Shown here: positions 55,536 to 64,000 of the stretch, in pieces
Position numbering within the stretch: the stretch's first letter is position 1
How the letters are laid out: each line of letters starts with the position of its first letter
DNA from: Pseudomonas fulva
Lineage (GTDB): Bacteria; Pseudomonadota; Gammaproteobacteria; Pseudomonadales; Pseudomonadaceae
DNA: 64,000 bases
Direction of reading: 5' to 3'
Assembly: GCF_015680705.1 (NCBI RefSeq)
Contig: NZ_JADNYP010000006.1
Location: 62,001 to 126,000, forward strand
Translations under genes and position numbers: made by a program
Notes under the pieces: model-generated
Told to the model about the DNA's origin: nothing
What the model saw: only the letters and a program-made list of their open reading frames with translations
Database searches by the model: none

Positions 55536-57434
55536 TCATATCTCGACCTGCGTCCCCAGCTCGATCACCCGGTTGAGTGGCAGCTTGAAGAAGCGCAGGT
55601 TGCCGTTGGCATTCTTCAGCAGAAAGGCGAACAGATTGCTCCGCCAGCGCGCCATCCCTTCCAGCCGTGAGGCGATCACCGTCTCACGGCTAAGGAAATA
55701 GGTGGTGCGCATCGGGCTGAAGTTCAGGTCGCTGCGCTGGCACAGGGCAAGTGCCGCCGGCACGTCGGGCTCGTCCATGAAGCCATAGTGCAGCAGCACG
55801 CGGAAGAAACCATCCCCATGGGCCTGCACTTCCAGCCGCTCGGCCTCGGGCACGCGCGGGCGGTCTTCGCTGATTACCGTCAACAGTACCACCTGGCGAT
55901 GCAGAACCTGGTTGTGCAGCAGGTTGTGCAACAGCGCATGGGGCACGGCGTCGGTACGCGCGGTGAGGAACACCGCGGTGCCTTCGACCCGGTGCGCCGG
56001 CTGCATGCGCAAGCTGGCGATGAACATCGGCAGGGGCAGGGAGCCTTCAGTGATACGCTCGACCAGGATCTGCCTGCCGCGCTTCCAGGTACTCATCAGC
56101 ACGAACAGCACGATGCCAGCCAGCACCGGGAACGCCCCGCCCTGCACCACCTTGGGCAGGTTGGCGGCGAAGAACAGGCCATCGACCAGCAGGAAACTCG
56201 CCACTACGGGCACTGCCAGCATGACGGGCCATTTCCACAACAGCAGCATCACCACCGCCACCAGCAGCGTGGTCATCAGCATGGTCCCGGTCACTGCCAC
56301 GCCATAGGCCGCGGCCAGCGCGCCCGACGACTCGAAGCCGAGCACCAGCAACACCACGCCGACCATCAGTGTCCAGTTCACTGCTCCGATGTAGATCTGT
56401 CCCTGTTCGTCGCTTGAGGTGTGCTGGATCTGCATGCGCGGCACATAGCCTAGCTGGATGGCCTGCCGAGTCAGGGAGAAGGCTCCGGAAATCACCGCCT
56501 GGGAGGCGATCACCGTCGCCAGGGTGGCCAGGCCGATCAGCGGCAGCAAGGCCCAGCCTGGTGCCAGCAGGTAGAACGGATTGCGCGCGGCCTCGGGGTT
56601 CTGCAAGAGCATGGCGCCCTGGCCGAAATAGTTGAGCACCAGTGCCGGCAGCACCAGCGCGAACCAGGCACGGGCGATCGGCTTGCGGCCAAAATGCCCC
56701 ATGTCCGCATACAGCGCCTCGGCACCGGTCAAGGCCAGCACGACCGCGCCAAGGATCGCCACGCCCATGCCTGGATGGACGATGAAGAAGCGCACCGCCC
56801 AGGCGGGATTGAAGGCCTTGAGCACTTCGGGGCTTTGCACGATGCCATGCACGCCCAGTGCGGCGAGTACCAGGAACCAGGTGACCATGACCGGCCCGAA
56901 CAGCTTGCCGATCTTTTCCGTGCCGTGCTTCTGCACCACGAACAAGGCGACCAGCACCACCAGCGAGACGGGAACGACCCAGTGGTCGATGCCGTCGAAG
57001 GCCAGGCCCATGCCTTCGACGGCCGACAGCACCGAGACGGCCGGCGTGATCATGCTGTCACCGTAGAACAGCGAAGCCCCGACCAGGCCACAGCCGATCA
57101 TCAGCAGGCGCAACCTTGGATAAGGCGCCGCGGCCCGCCGCGCAAGAGCAGTCAGGGCCATGGTGCCGCCCTCGCCCTGGTTGTCGGCACGCAGGATGAA
57201 CACCACGTACTTGAACGAGACCACCCAGATCAGCGACCAGAAAATCAGCGCCAGGATGCCTAGCACACCATCATGGTCGACCGGCACGCCATACCCGCCT
57301 GTGAATACCTCCTTGAGGGTATACAACGGGCTGGTGCCGATGTCCCCGTAGACGACCCCCACCGCCGCCACCAGCAGGCCCAACGGCCGCGCTGTCCCTT
57401 GTCCGCTTTCGGCGTGACTGCTCGCCTGAACCAT
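55536..57434 (-). CDS. kup: Low-affinity potassium transporter Kup
   Basis: 632-residue inner-membrane K+ uptake protein of the KUP/HAK family. Twelve hydrophobic segments lie in the first about 440 residues. Signature blocks are [19 protein letters not shown] near 25-43 and GGTMAL near 91, with a hydrophilic cytosolic C-terminus from about 450 containing [25 protein letters not shown]. The ATG at 57434 follows GGGAG; longer frames add an unrelated lead. It converges with the acvB/virJ-type gene and is divergent from rimO. Confidence 0.96.
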   Translation of the reverse strand: MVQASSHAESGQGTARPLGLLVAAVGVVYGDIGTSPLYTLKEVFTGGYGVPVDHDGVLGILALIFWSLIWVVSFKYVVFILRADNQGEGGTMALTALARRAAAPYPRLRLLMIGCGLVGASLFYGDSMITPAVSVLSAVEGMGLAFDGIDHWVVPVSLVVLVALFVVQKHGTEKIGKLFGPVMVTWFLVLAALGVHGIVQSPEVLKAFNPAWAVRFFIVHPGMGVAILGAVVLALTGAEALYADMGHFGRKPIARAWFALVLPALVLNYFGQGAMLLQNPEAARNPFYLLAPGWALLPLIGLATLATVIASQAVISGAFSLTRQAIQLGYVPRMQIQHTSSDEQGQIYIGAVNWTLMVGVVLLVLGFESSGALAAAYGVAVTGTMLMTTLLVAVVMLLLWKWPVMLAVPVVASFLLVDGLFFAANLPKVVQGGAFPVLAGIVLFVLMSTWKRGRQILVERITEGSLPLPMFIASLRMQPAHRVEGTAVFLTARTDAVPHALLHNLLHNQVLHRQVVLLTVISEDRPRVPEAERLEVQAHGDGFFRVLLHYGFMDEPDVPAALALCQRSDLNFSPMRTTYFLSRETVIASRLEGMARWRSNLFAFLLKNANGNLRFFKLPLNRVIELGTQVEI

Positions 57435-57711
57435 CGACCACTCCCGAAGACCGTCCTTGCCAGGCCCCTTGTTCGTGACACGCGCCTCGCATCTGGACTC
57501 GTTGCACGGTCGCAGTGTCAACGCACCGACAGCAAGGATCGGCGCCAGGCGCAACGCCGCGAAGCATAGCGCAGCGTTCGTCGCTTTTCTGCTGGTCAAG
57601 CGTCCAAGTGATCGCTAGAATTGCGCACTTTTTGATCAGAGACGCCAACAGCGTCCGCCAGGCCGGCCTTCGCGCTCGCCTGGGTCGTCGCTTTCAATGC
57701 CGAGGTTAGTC

Positions 57712-59049
57712 ATGTCCACCACGCCCGCACCTTCCACGCCGAAGGTTGGATTTGTTTCGCTGGGTTGCCCGAAGGCGCTGGTCGATTCCGAGCGAATCCT
57801 GACCCAGCTGCGCATGGAAGGCTACGAAGTCGTGCCCACCTACGAGGACGCCGATGTGGTGGTGGTCAACACCTGCGGCTTCATCGACAGCGCCAAGGCC
57901 GAATCGCTGGAAGTGATCGGCGAAGCGATCAAGGAGAACGGCAAGGTCATCGTCACCGGTTGCATGGGCGTGGAAGAAGGCAACATCCGCGACGTGCACC
58001 CAAGCGTGCTGTCGGTGAGCGGCCCTCAGCAGTACGAGCAGGTGGTCAATGCCGTCCATGAAGTGGTCCCGCCACGCCAGGACCACAATCCGCTGATCGA
58101 CCTGGTACCGCCACAAGGGGTCAAGCTGACGCCTCGCCACTACGCCTACCTGAAGATCTCCGAAGGCTGCAACCATAGCTGCAGCTTCTGCATCATCCCA
58201 TCGATGCGAGGCAAGCTGGTCAGCCGCCCGGTCGGCGAAGTGCTGAGCGAAGCCGAGCGGCTGGTCAAGGCCGGCGTGAAGGAAATCCTGGTGATCTCCC
58301 AGGACACCAGCGCCTACGGTGTCGATGTGAAGTACAGAACCGATTTCTGGAATGGTCGCCCGGTCAAGACCCGCATGCTGGAGCTGTGCGAGGCCCTGAG
58401 CAGCCTGGGGGCCTGGGTGCGCCTGCACTATGTCTACCCTTATCCGAACGTCGATGACGTGATCCCGCTGATGGCCGCGGGCAAGCTCCTGCCGTACCTG
58501 GACATTCCGTTCCAGCACGCCAGCCCGAAAGTCCTCAAGACCATGAAGCGCCCGGCCTTCGAAGACCGCACCCTGGCGCGCATCAAGGCCTGGCGTGAGC
58601 AGTGCCCCGAGCTGGTGATCCGTTCGACCTTCATCGTCGGCTTCCCGGGCGAAACCGAGGAAGACTTCCAGTACCTGCTCGACTGGCTCAGCGAAGCCCA
58701 GCTCGACCGGGTCGGCTGCTTCCAGTACTCCCCCGTCGAAGGCGCACCGGCCAACGAGCTGGGCCTGGAGGAAGTGCCCGATGCCGTCAAGCAGGAGCGC
58801 TGGGATCGGTTCATGGCGCACCAGCAGGCCATCAGCGCCGCACGCCTGCAACTGCGTATCGGCAAGGAAATCGAAGTGCTGATCGACGAAGTCGAGGAGC
58901 AGGGCTCGGTCGGCCGCAGTTTCTTCGATGCACCCGAAATCGACGGTAGCGTGTTCATCGATGGCGACCATGGCTTCAAGCCAGGCGACAAGGTCCGTTG
59001 CCGCATCGTCGACGCCGATGAATACGACATGTGGGCCGAACCCGTCTGA
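57712..59049 (+). CDS. rimO: Ribosomal protein S12 methylthiotransferase RimO
   Basis: 445-residue radical-SAM methylthiotransferase that modifies Asp of ribosomal protein S12. The N-terminal UPF0004 domain carries cysteines in [21 protein letters not shown] and VTGCMGV for the auxiliary cluster. The SAM cluster motif is CNHSCSFC near 150-157. A C-terminal TRAM domain at about 375-443 ends the protein. The ATG at 57712 is 7 bases after GAGG. It is divergent from kup. Confidence 0.97.
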   Translation: MSTTPAPSTPKVGFVSLGCPKALVDSERILTQLRMEGYEVVPTYEDADVVVVNTCGFIDSAKAESLEVIGEAIKENGKVIVTGCMGVEEGNIRDVHPSVLSVSGPQQYEQVVNAVHEVVPPRQDHNPLIDLVPPQGVKLTPRHYAYLKISEGCNHSCSFCIIPSMRGKLVSRPVGEVLSEAERLVKAGVKEILVISQDTSAYGVDVKYRTDFWNGRPVKTRMLELCEALSSLGAWVRLHYVYPYPNVDDVIPLMAAGKLLPYLDIPFQHASPKVLKTMKRPAFEDRTLARIKAWREQCPELVIRSTFIVGFPGETEEDFQYLLDWLSEAQLDRVGCFQYSPVEGAPANELGLEEVPDAVKQERWDRFMAHQQAISAARLQLRIGKEIEVLIDEVEEQGSVGRSFFDAPEIDGSVFIDGDHGFKPGDKVRCRIVDADEYDMWAEPV

Positions 59050-59183
59050 GCGCCCTCAGGCTGGCAAGTGGCGTCACGACCTGTCAGGCTCGCGCCTGAC
59101 GCACGCTGACGCCAGGCTTTCCCTGCGGCTGCATTGCGCCTATGGTTAACGACTACCCACCAGGATCACAAGGATCGTCGAGC

Positions 59184-59627
59184 ATGCTGGCGCTGTACAC
59201 GCCCACCGTTGGGGACCATCCCGAATTGCTGCAGGTCTGGGAGGCCTCGGTTCGTGCCACACACGACTTTCTCGCACCGGCCTATATCGAGCTGCTGCGT
59301 GACCAGGTGCTGCCCAGGTACCTGGATGCGGTGGCGCTCTCATGCTGCAAGGCAGCGGATGGACGCATCATGGGTTTCGCCGGAACCGCCGAGGACCGCC
59401 TGGACATGCTGTTCGTCGCGCCGCAGTATCATGGCCAGGGCGTCGGCAGCCGTCTGCTGGGTCACGCCGTGCAGTCGGGCGCGCGCACGCTCGACGTCAA
59501 CGAGCAGAACCCCAAGGCGCTAGGCTTCTATCTGCGGCACGGCTTCGAAGTCACCGGTCGTTCGCCGAGCGATGGTCTTGGCCAGCCTTACCCGCTGCTG
59601 CACATGCGCCTGGCCACGCTCCGCTAG
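59184..59627 (+). CDS. GNAT acetyltransferase (YjaB-like)
   Basis: 147-residue GNAT-fold acetyltransferase. The acetyl-CoA-binding motif A is LFVAPQYHGQGVGSRLLGHAV near 72-92, with the Q/RxxGxG pattern. The context ASVRATHDFLAPAYIE near 20-35 and DVNEQNPKALGFYLRHGFEVTGRS near 100-125 closely follow E. coli YjaB. Its acceptor is unknown. AAGGA lies ahead of the ATG at 59184. It stands between rimO and the pseudouridine-synthase homologue. Confidence 0.88.
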   Translation: MLALYTPTVGDHPELLQVWEASVRATHDFLAPAYIELLRDQVLPRYLDAVALSCCKAADGRIMGFAGTAEDRLDMLFVAPQYHGQGVGSRLLGHAVQSGARTLDVNEQNPKALGFYLRHGFEVTGRSPSDGLGQPYPLLHMRLATLR

Positions 59628-59706
59628 CAGGGCACAGATAACGGCCATCGAGGCGGTGCGGCCAGGTACAATGGCGGCTCTTCCCCCTGCCTTGCGAAAC
59701 ACCATC

Positions 59707-60417
59707 ATGAACGAACCCGTCCGTCTTTCCAAACGCCTCATCGCGCAGCTTGGCTGCTCCCGCCGCGAGGCCGAACTGTTCATCGAAGGCGGCTGGGTGA
59801 CGGTGGACGGGATCGTGGTGGAGCAACCGCAGTTCAAGGTCGCCGCAGAGCAGGTCGAATTGCTTCCCGGCGCCAAGGCCGAGCCCCTGGCGCCAGTCAC
59901 TCTGCTGCTGAACCAGCCGGCCGGCATGTGGCTCGAAGAGGCTCGTGCGAGCATCGCCATGGCCACGCTCAGTGATGCCCACCGCCATGCCGTGCGCCCC
60001 CTGCATGGGCACTTCGCCCGACAGGAGTGCGTTGCGCCATTGGCTCCGGGTGCCAGCGGCTTGCAGGTCTTCACCCAGGACTGGCGCGTCAAGCGCAAGA
60101 TCGAGGCTGACCTGCGCCGGCTGGAACAGGAATACATCATCGAAGTGCGTGGCAGCGCTTCGCCACAGTCGCTGCAGCGCCTGGCCCGTGGCCTGACGCG
60201 CGACGGCCGCGAGCTACCCAAGGCCAAGGCCAGCTGGCAGAACGAGAGCCACCTGCGCATGGCCATCAAGGCTCCGCAGCCCGGCCTGATCGAACAGTTG
60301 TGCGCCGTCGTCGGGCTCGAGGTGCTCGGCATGCGCCGTATCCGTCTCGGTGGCGTGGCGATGGGCAAGCTCGCTGGCGGACAATGGCGCTACCTGGCCG
60401 GCAGCGAACGTTTCTAG
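59707..60417 (+). CDS. S4-domain pseudouridine-synthase homologue lacking the catalytic Asp
   Basis: 236-residue protein. An N-terminal S4 RNA-binding domain (VRLSKRLIAQLGCSRREAE... near 5-50) is followed by a RsuA/RluF-type pseudouridine-synthase fold with LLLNQPAGMWLEE near 66-78 and a C-terminal block GLEVLGMRRIRLGGVAMGKL near 205-225. The catalytic motif of active enzymes (RLD-x-x-T/S-x-GL) here reads PLAPGASGL at 111-119, so the essential Asp is Ala113. The DNA reads cleanly, with no frameshift. It may bind RNA without isomerising uridine, or act differently. Confidence 0.85.
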   Translation: MNEPVRLSKRLIAQLGCSRREAELFIEGGWVTVDGIVVEQPQFKVAAEQVELLPGAKAEPLAPVTLLLNQPAGMWLEEARASIAMATLSDAHRHAVRPLHGHFARQECVAPLAPGASGLQVFTQDWRVKRKIEADLRRLEQEYIIEVRGSASPQSLQRLARGLTRDGRELPKAKASWQNESHLRMAIKAPQPGLIEQLCAVVGLEVLGMRRIRLGGVAMGKLAGGQWRYLAGSERF

Positions 60418-60467
60418 AATCGATCGAAGGCCCTGCCGCCAAGGCAGGGCTGTGAACAGGATTAGCT

Positions 60468-60929
60468 ATGAACCACAACGACGTATTGCGCAGCGTGCGC
60501 TACATGCTCAAGATCAACGACACGCAGATGGCGAGGATCATCGGGCTTTCCGGCCTGCAACTCAGTGCCCAGGAGCTGGCCGGCTACCTGAAGAAGGAAG
60601 ACGAAGAAGGCTTCGTGCGCTGCCCCGAGCCAGTCATGGCGCACTTTCTCGATGGCCTGGTCATCCATCGCCGCGGTCGCGACGAGAGCCGGGCACCGCA
60701 GCCTATCGAGGTGCCAGTGACAAACAATACCGTGCTCAAGAAGCTGCGGGTGGCCTTCGAACTCAAGGAGCAGGACCTGCATGCCGTGCTCAAGTCGGTC
60801 AATTTCCCGGTCTCCAAGCCGGAACTGAGCGCGCTGTTTCGCAAGGTCGGCCACGAGAACTACCGTCCCTGTGGAGACCAGTTGCTGCGCAACTTTCTCA
60901 AGGGCCTGACCTTGCGCGTGCGTGGTTGA
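60468..60929 (+). CDS. YehS-family DUF1456 protein
   Basis: 153-residue helical protein of the DUF1456/YehS family. It holds two copies of a short domain, around NDVLRSVRYMLKINDTQMARI near 4-24 and NTVLKKLRVAFELKEQDLHAVLK near 88-110, each followed by a LSAxxLxxYLKK/LSALFRK helix. The duplication is visible by eye. It is a probable nucleic-acid-associated or regulatory protein, but function is unknown. trmO starts 7 bases after its stop. Confidence 0.88.
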   Translation: MNHNDVLRSVRYMLKINDTQMARIIGLSGLQLSAQELAGYLKKEDEEGFVRCPEPVMAHFLDGLVIHRRGRDESRAPQPIEVPVTNNTVLKKLRVAFELKEQDLHAVLKSVNFPVSKPELSALFRKVGHENYRPCGDQLLRNFLKGLTLRVRG

Positions 60930-60936
60930 GCGGCAC

Positions 60937-61632
60937 ATGCAGCACAGCGTCTCGCCAGTCGGCATCGTCCGCTCCTGCTTCAAGGAGAAATTTGCCATTC
61001 CTCGGCAGCCGCACCTGGCCCCGGCGGCGCGCGGCGTGCTCGAGCTGCTGCCGCCTTTCGACCAGGGCGAAGCCGTGGCCGGCCTGGAGCAGGTCAGCCA
61101 TGTCTGGTTGCTGTTCCTGTTTCACCAGGCGCTCGAAGACCAGCCCCGACTGAAAGTTCGCCCGCCCCGCCTGGGCGGAAACAGGAGCATGGGCGTGTTC
61201 GCCACGCGAGCGACCCATCGTCCCAATGGCATCGGCCAGTCGGTGGTGCGCCTGGAAGCCGTCGAACCTGGACGCCTGCTGCTTTCGGGAATCGACCTGC
61301 TCGATGGAACGCCGGTACTCGATATCAAGCCCTACGTGCCCTACGCCGACAGCGTGGCCGGGGCAGTCAACCAGATGGCTAGCCAAGCGCCAGCAGCGAT
61401 CACCGTGCAGTGGAGCGAAGCCGCCCTGTGCCAGGCGCGCGAGCATGCCTCGCGCCTGGCCGAACCGCTGGTGGAACTGGTCGAGCAATGCCTGGCACAG
61501 GACCCGCGCCCGGCCTACCAGGTGCCGCCAGCAGAACGAATCTATGGCGTTAAGTTCTGGGACGTGCAGGTGCGCTGGCATTACCCGCAGCCGGATCGGA
61601 TCAGGGTGCTGGAGATCGTGCCGGATCCTTGA
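60937..61632 (+). CDS. trmO: tRNA (adenine-N6) methyltransferase TrmO (TsaA)
   Basis: 231-residue SAM-dependent enzyme of the TsaA/TrmO family that methylates t6A37 to m6t6A37 in tRNA-Thr. The beta-barrel SAM-binding core includes PVGIVRSCFKEKFAIPRQP near 7-25, MGVFATRATHRPNGIGQSVV near 85-104 and DLLDGTPVLDIKPYVPYAD near 120-138, all conserved. The C-terminal domain follows. The ATG at 60937 is 7 bases after the yehS stop, so the two are probably cotranscribed. Confidence 0.92.
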   Translation: MQHSVSPVGIVRSCFKEKFAIPRQPHLAPAARGVLELLPPFDQGEAVAGLEQVSHVWLLFLFHQALEDQPRLKVRPPRLGGNRSMGVFATRATHRPNGIGQSVVRLEAVEPGRLLLSGIDLLDGTPVLDIKPYVPYADSVAGAVNQMASQAPAAITVQWSEAALCQAREHASRLAEPLVELVEQCLAQDPRPAYQVPPAERIYGVKFWDVQVRWHYPQPDRIRVLEIVPDP

Positions 61633-61703
61633 ATCGAAGGCACTGTGGCCGTTCCGGCAAGCGTAGGTCGCTTGCACGAAACGCCCTGCCAGGGGCATGA
61701 AAA

Positions 61704-61730
61704 AACGCAGGCCAGGCCTGCGTTGTTCAT
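61704..61730 (-). terminator. Terminator after fpr (minus strand)
   Basis: On the minus strand AACGCAGGCC and GGCCTGCGTT arms are followed by six T. It also faces trmO from the other side. It lies about 15 bases after the fpr stop. Confidence 0.8.
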
Positions 61731-61743
61731 GTTTCCGAGCCGA

Positions 61744-62523
61744 TCACTTCTCGACGAAGGCACGCTCGATGAGGTAGTCGCCCGGCTCGCGCATGCGCGG
61801 GGAGATCTTCAGGCCGAAGCTGTCGAGCACTTCGCTGGTCTCGTCGAGCATGCTCGGGCTGCCGCAGATCATGGCGCGGTCGTCCTGCGGGTTGATCGGT
61901 GGCAGGCCGATGTCGCTGAACAGCTTGCCGCTGCGCATCAGGTCGGTCAGTCGGCCCTGGTTCTCGAACGGCTCGCGGGTCACGGTCGGGTAGTAGATCA
62001 GCTTTTCGCGCACCGCCTCACCGAAGAACTCGTTCTGCGGTAGGTGTTCGGTGATGAACTCGCGGTAGGCCACTTCGTTGACGTAGCGTACACCGTGGAC
62101 CAGGATCACCTTCTCGAAGCGCTCGTAGGTTTCCGGATCCTGGATCACGCTCATGAAGGGCGCAAGCCCGGTCCCGGTGCTCAGCAGATAGAGGTGCTTG
62201 CCCGGATTCAAGTCGTCGAGGACCAGCGTGCCGGTAGGCTTCTTGCTGATGATGATCTCGTCGCCTTCCTTCAGGTGCTGCAGCTGCGAGGTCAACGGGC
62301 CATCGGGTACCTTGATGCTGAAGAACTCCAGGTGCTCTTCCCAGTTCGGCGAGGCGATCGAGTAGGCACGCATGAGCGGACGGCCATTCTCCTGTTGCAG
62401 GCCGATCATCACGAACTGACCGTTCTCGAAGCGCAGGCCCGGATCACGGGTACACTTGAAGCTGAACAGGGTGTCGTTCCAGTGATGCACACTGAGGACA
62501 CGTTCGTGGTTCATGTTGCTCAT
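61744..62523 (-). CDS. fpr: Ferredoxin/flavodoxin-NADP+ reductase Fpr
   Basis: 259-residue FAD enzyme. The FAD-binding RAYSIAS block is near 51-57, the NADP-binding GTGLAPFMS near 113-121 and CGSPSMLDE near 221-229. It exchanges electrons between NADPH and ferredoxin or flavodoxin, which supports Fe-S repair under oxidative stress. The start MSNMNHERVLSVHHWNDT fixes the ATG at 62523. The divergent finR gene encodes its activator in P. putida. Confidence 0.96.
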   Translation of the reverse strand: MSNMNHERVLSVHHWNDTLFSFKCTRDPGLRFENGQFVMIGLQQENGRPLMRAYSIASPNWEEHLEFFSIKVPDGPLTSQLQHLKEGDEIIISKKPTGTLVLDDLNPGKHLYLLSTGTGLAPFMSVIQDPETYERFEKVILVHGVRYVNEVAYREFITEHLPQNEFFGEAVREKLIYYPTVTREPFENQGRLTDLMRSGKLFSDIGLPPINPQDDRAMICGSPSMLDETSEVLDSFGLKISPRMREPGDYLIERAFVEK

Positions 62524-62594
62524 CGAGGGGCTCCTGAAAAAAGACGCAACGCCGAGTGACGGCGCTATTGCGCGGTAGTTTAGAGGCAGTGACA

Positions 62595-62622
62595 ATATCT
62601 GTTAAATCAATTATCAAGATAT
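62595..62622. promoter_or_regulatory. AT-rich dyad between fpr and finR
   Basis: ATATCT at 62595-62600 and AGATAT at 62617-62622 form a dyad in an unusually AT-rich 119-base divergent region. It is a candidate FinR site, as LysR regulators normally bind between their own gene and the target. The exact box was not confirmed. Confidence 0.5.
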
Positions 62623-62642
62623 GGGTTATTGGTTATATAGAT

Positions 62643-63569
62643 ATGCGATTCACTCTTCGCCAGCTCCAGGTATTCGTCGCCGTAGCCCAGTACCAGAGCG
62701 TGTCACGCGCGGCCAGCCTGCTGGCCTTGTCGCAATCTGCCGCCAGCACCTCGATCACCGAACTGGAGCGGCAGTCGAGTTGCCAGTTGTTCGACCGAGC
62801 CGGCAAGCGCCTGAGCCTCAACGCCCTGGGTCACCAACTGCTGCCCAAGGCCGTCGCGCTGCTGGACCAGGCCAAGGAAATCGAAGACCTGCTCGGAGGT
62901 CGCTCCGGATTCGGTGCGCTGTCCGTCGGGGCCACGCTGACCATCGGCAACTACCTAGCCACGCTGCTGATCGGCAGCTTCATGCAGGGGCACCCGGAAA
63001 GCCAGGTGAAGCTGCACGTGCAAAACACGGCGCATATCGTGCAACAGGTGGCCCATTACGAGATTGACCTGGGCCTGATCGAGGGCGATTGCAATCATCC
63101 AGACCTGGAAGTGCAGCCGTGGGTCGAAGACGAACTGGTGGTCTTCTGCGCGCCCCAGCATCCATTGGCCAGGATCGGCCAGGCCGACATCCAGGCGCTG
63201 TCGAGGGAGGCCTGGATTCTGCGCGAGCAAGGGTCGGGAACGCGCCTGACTTTCGACCAGGCCATGCGCCATCACCGGACCAGCCTGAATATTCGCCTGG
63301 AGCTGGAGCATACCGAAGCGATAAAGCGCGCCGTGGAGTCGGGCCTGGGCATCGGCTGCATATCCCGGCTCGCCCTGCGTGACGCGTTCCGCCGTGGAAG
63401 CCTGGTCGCCGTGGAAACTCCCGAACTGGATCTGGCCCGACAGTTCTATTTCATCTGGCACAAGCAGAAATACCAGACGTCGGCCATGCGTGAGTTTCTC
63501 GACCTGTGCCGCACCTTCACGGCAGGGGTCAGGCGAAGCGACGAGATCGTGTTGCCGTCGATTGCCTGA
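62643..63569 (+). CDS. finR: LysR-type regulator FinR
   Basis: 308-residue LysR regulator. The HTH is near 18-40 (SVSRAASLLALSQSAASTSITELE); the effector domain runs from about 90 to 295. Cys150 (EGDC) and Cys239 (GIGC) are present, the pair reported as needed in P. putida FinR. Divergence from fpr and the neighbour dgkA repeat the P. putida arrangement, where FinR drives fpr under superoxide stress. The ATG at 62643 begins MRFTLRQLQVF. Confidence 0.93.
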   Translation: MRFTLRQLQVFVAVAQYQSVSRAASLLALSQSAASTSITELERQSSCQLFDRAGKRLSLNALGHQLLPKAVALLDQAKEIEDLLGGRSGFGALSVGATLTIGNYLATLLIGSFMQGHPESQVKLHVQNTAHIVQQVAHYEIDLGLIEGDCNHPDLEVQPWVEDELVVFCAPQHPLARIGQADIQALSREAWILREQGSGTRLTFDQAMRHHRTSLNIRLELEHTEAIKRAVESGLGIGCISRLALRDAFRRGSLVAVETPELDLARQFYFIWHKQKYQTSAMREFLDLCRTFTAGVRRSDEIVLPSIA

Positions 63570-63572
63570 GCC

Positions 63573-63935
63573 CTACAGCAGGATGATGCCCCAGACCAGA
63601 CCGATCATGCACAGCGCCACCAGCTGGGCGGCACTGCCCATGTCCTTGGCATTCTTCGAAAGCGGATGGCGCTCCAGCGAGATTCGATCGATGGCCGCCT
63701 CGATCGCCGAGTTGATCAGCTCGACGATCAGCCCAAGCAGGCATACGGCCACCAGGATCGCACGCTCGACCCGCGAGACCGGTAGCCAGAAGGCCGTCGG
63801 AATGAGCAGGATATTCAGCACTACCAGCTGACGGAAGGCAGCTTCGCCCAGGAAGGCGGCGCGCAGGCCGTCCAGCGAATAGCCGGCGGCACTGAAAAGA
63901 CGCTTGAGGCCGGTCTGGCCTTTGAATGGTGACAT
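63573..63935 (-). CDS. dgkA: Diacylglycerol kinase DgkA
   Basis: 120-residue trimeric inner-membrane kinase that phosphorylates diacylglycerol from membrane-derived sugar or lipid turnover. The N-terminal AAGYSLDGLRAAFLGEAAFRQ near 16-36 and the active-site stretch VELINSAIEAAIDRI near 70-84 with RHPLSKNAKDMGSAAQL near 89-105 match E. coli DgkA closely. Three hydrophobic segments are seen. It converges with finR with 3 bases between stops. Confidence 0.97.
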   Translation of the reverse strand: MSPFKGQTGLKRLFSAAGYSLDGLRAAFLGEAAFRQLVVLNILLIPTAFWLPVSRVERAILVAVCLLGLIVELINSAIEAAIDRISLERHPLSKNAKDMGSAAQLVALCMIGLVWGIILL

Positions 63936-64000
63936 GACGATGAACTTCGGCGAGATGAGGAGTGCAGGCTAATGCAACCTGGATAAAAAAGAGTGAAGCG

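Overview
The window is about 64 kb of a GC-rich gammaproteobacterial chromosome. Gene content and order point to Pseudomonas, most likely the P. putida group. The main evidence is the ruvC-ruvA-ruvB-ybgC-tolQRAB-pal-cpoB block, the dps / cold-shock / slyX / HIT / OprD-type porin / proS block, and the divergent fpr-finR pair beside dgkA, with FinR cysteines at 150 and 239. Coding density is high, nearly every gene is a chromosomal household gene, and I see no insertion sequence, prophage, integrase, CRISPR array or rRNA operon. The species placement is inference; the gene calls come from reading the translations.

Layout. 0.2-9 kb: moaA, a bestrophin-type channel, a LysR regulator, malate:quinone oxidoreductase (minus strand), a degenerate SRAP-family protein, an M42 aminopeptidase, and a stress cluster of a YciF-like ferritin-fold protein converging on a KGG-repeat protein plus Mn-catalase. 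9-17.4 kb: a class II UvrA paralogue, a lipocalin lipoprotein, and a self-contained cassette of permease, ATPase, binding protein, FAD amine oxidase and Lrp regulator. 17.6-27 kb: tRNA-Ser(CGA), purC, an MBL hydrolase, bamC and dapA on the minus strand; gcvR and bcp on plus; then a PerM-type transporter, tusA, a BepA-like protease and nadA. 27-31 kb: a YdgA-like protein, heme oxygenase, tRNA-Lys, queC and queE.

31-42 kb is a long minus-strand run that maintains the envelope and handles recombination intermediates: aspS, yebC, ruvC, ruvA, ruvB, ybgC, tolQ, tolR, tolA, tolB, pal, cpoB. The tol genes overlap by 1 to 4 bases, which implies coupled translation. 42-51 kb: a ribbon-helix-helix protein, dps, a membrane-anchored cold-shock-domain protein, slyX, a HIT protein, an OprD-family porin with an elaborate leader, proS, a lipoprotein, dinB under a perfect LexA box, and two initiator tRNA genes with near-identical promoters. 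51-64 kb: mprF with its acvB/virJ-type partner, kup, rimO, a YjaB-like acetyltransferase, a pseudouridine-synthase homologue lacking the catalytic aspartate, a YehS homologue, trmO, fpr, finR and dgkA.

I found no clearly new multi-gene system. The strongest leads are: (1) proteins that keep a recognisable fold but lose catalytic residues (the SRAP homologue at 5268 and the pseudouridine-synthase homologue at 59707); (2) the fusion of a four-helix membrane domain to a cold-shock domain at 43548; (3) the orphan amine uptake/oxidation cassette at 12.9-17.4 kb, which has a perfect Crc/Hfq-type CA motif ahead of its first gene; (4) the layered leader of the porin at 45546; and (5) dyads ahead of mprF and between the KGG-protein gene and uvrA2. 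The first 173 bases and the last 65 bases hold no gene I can support.
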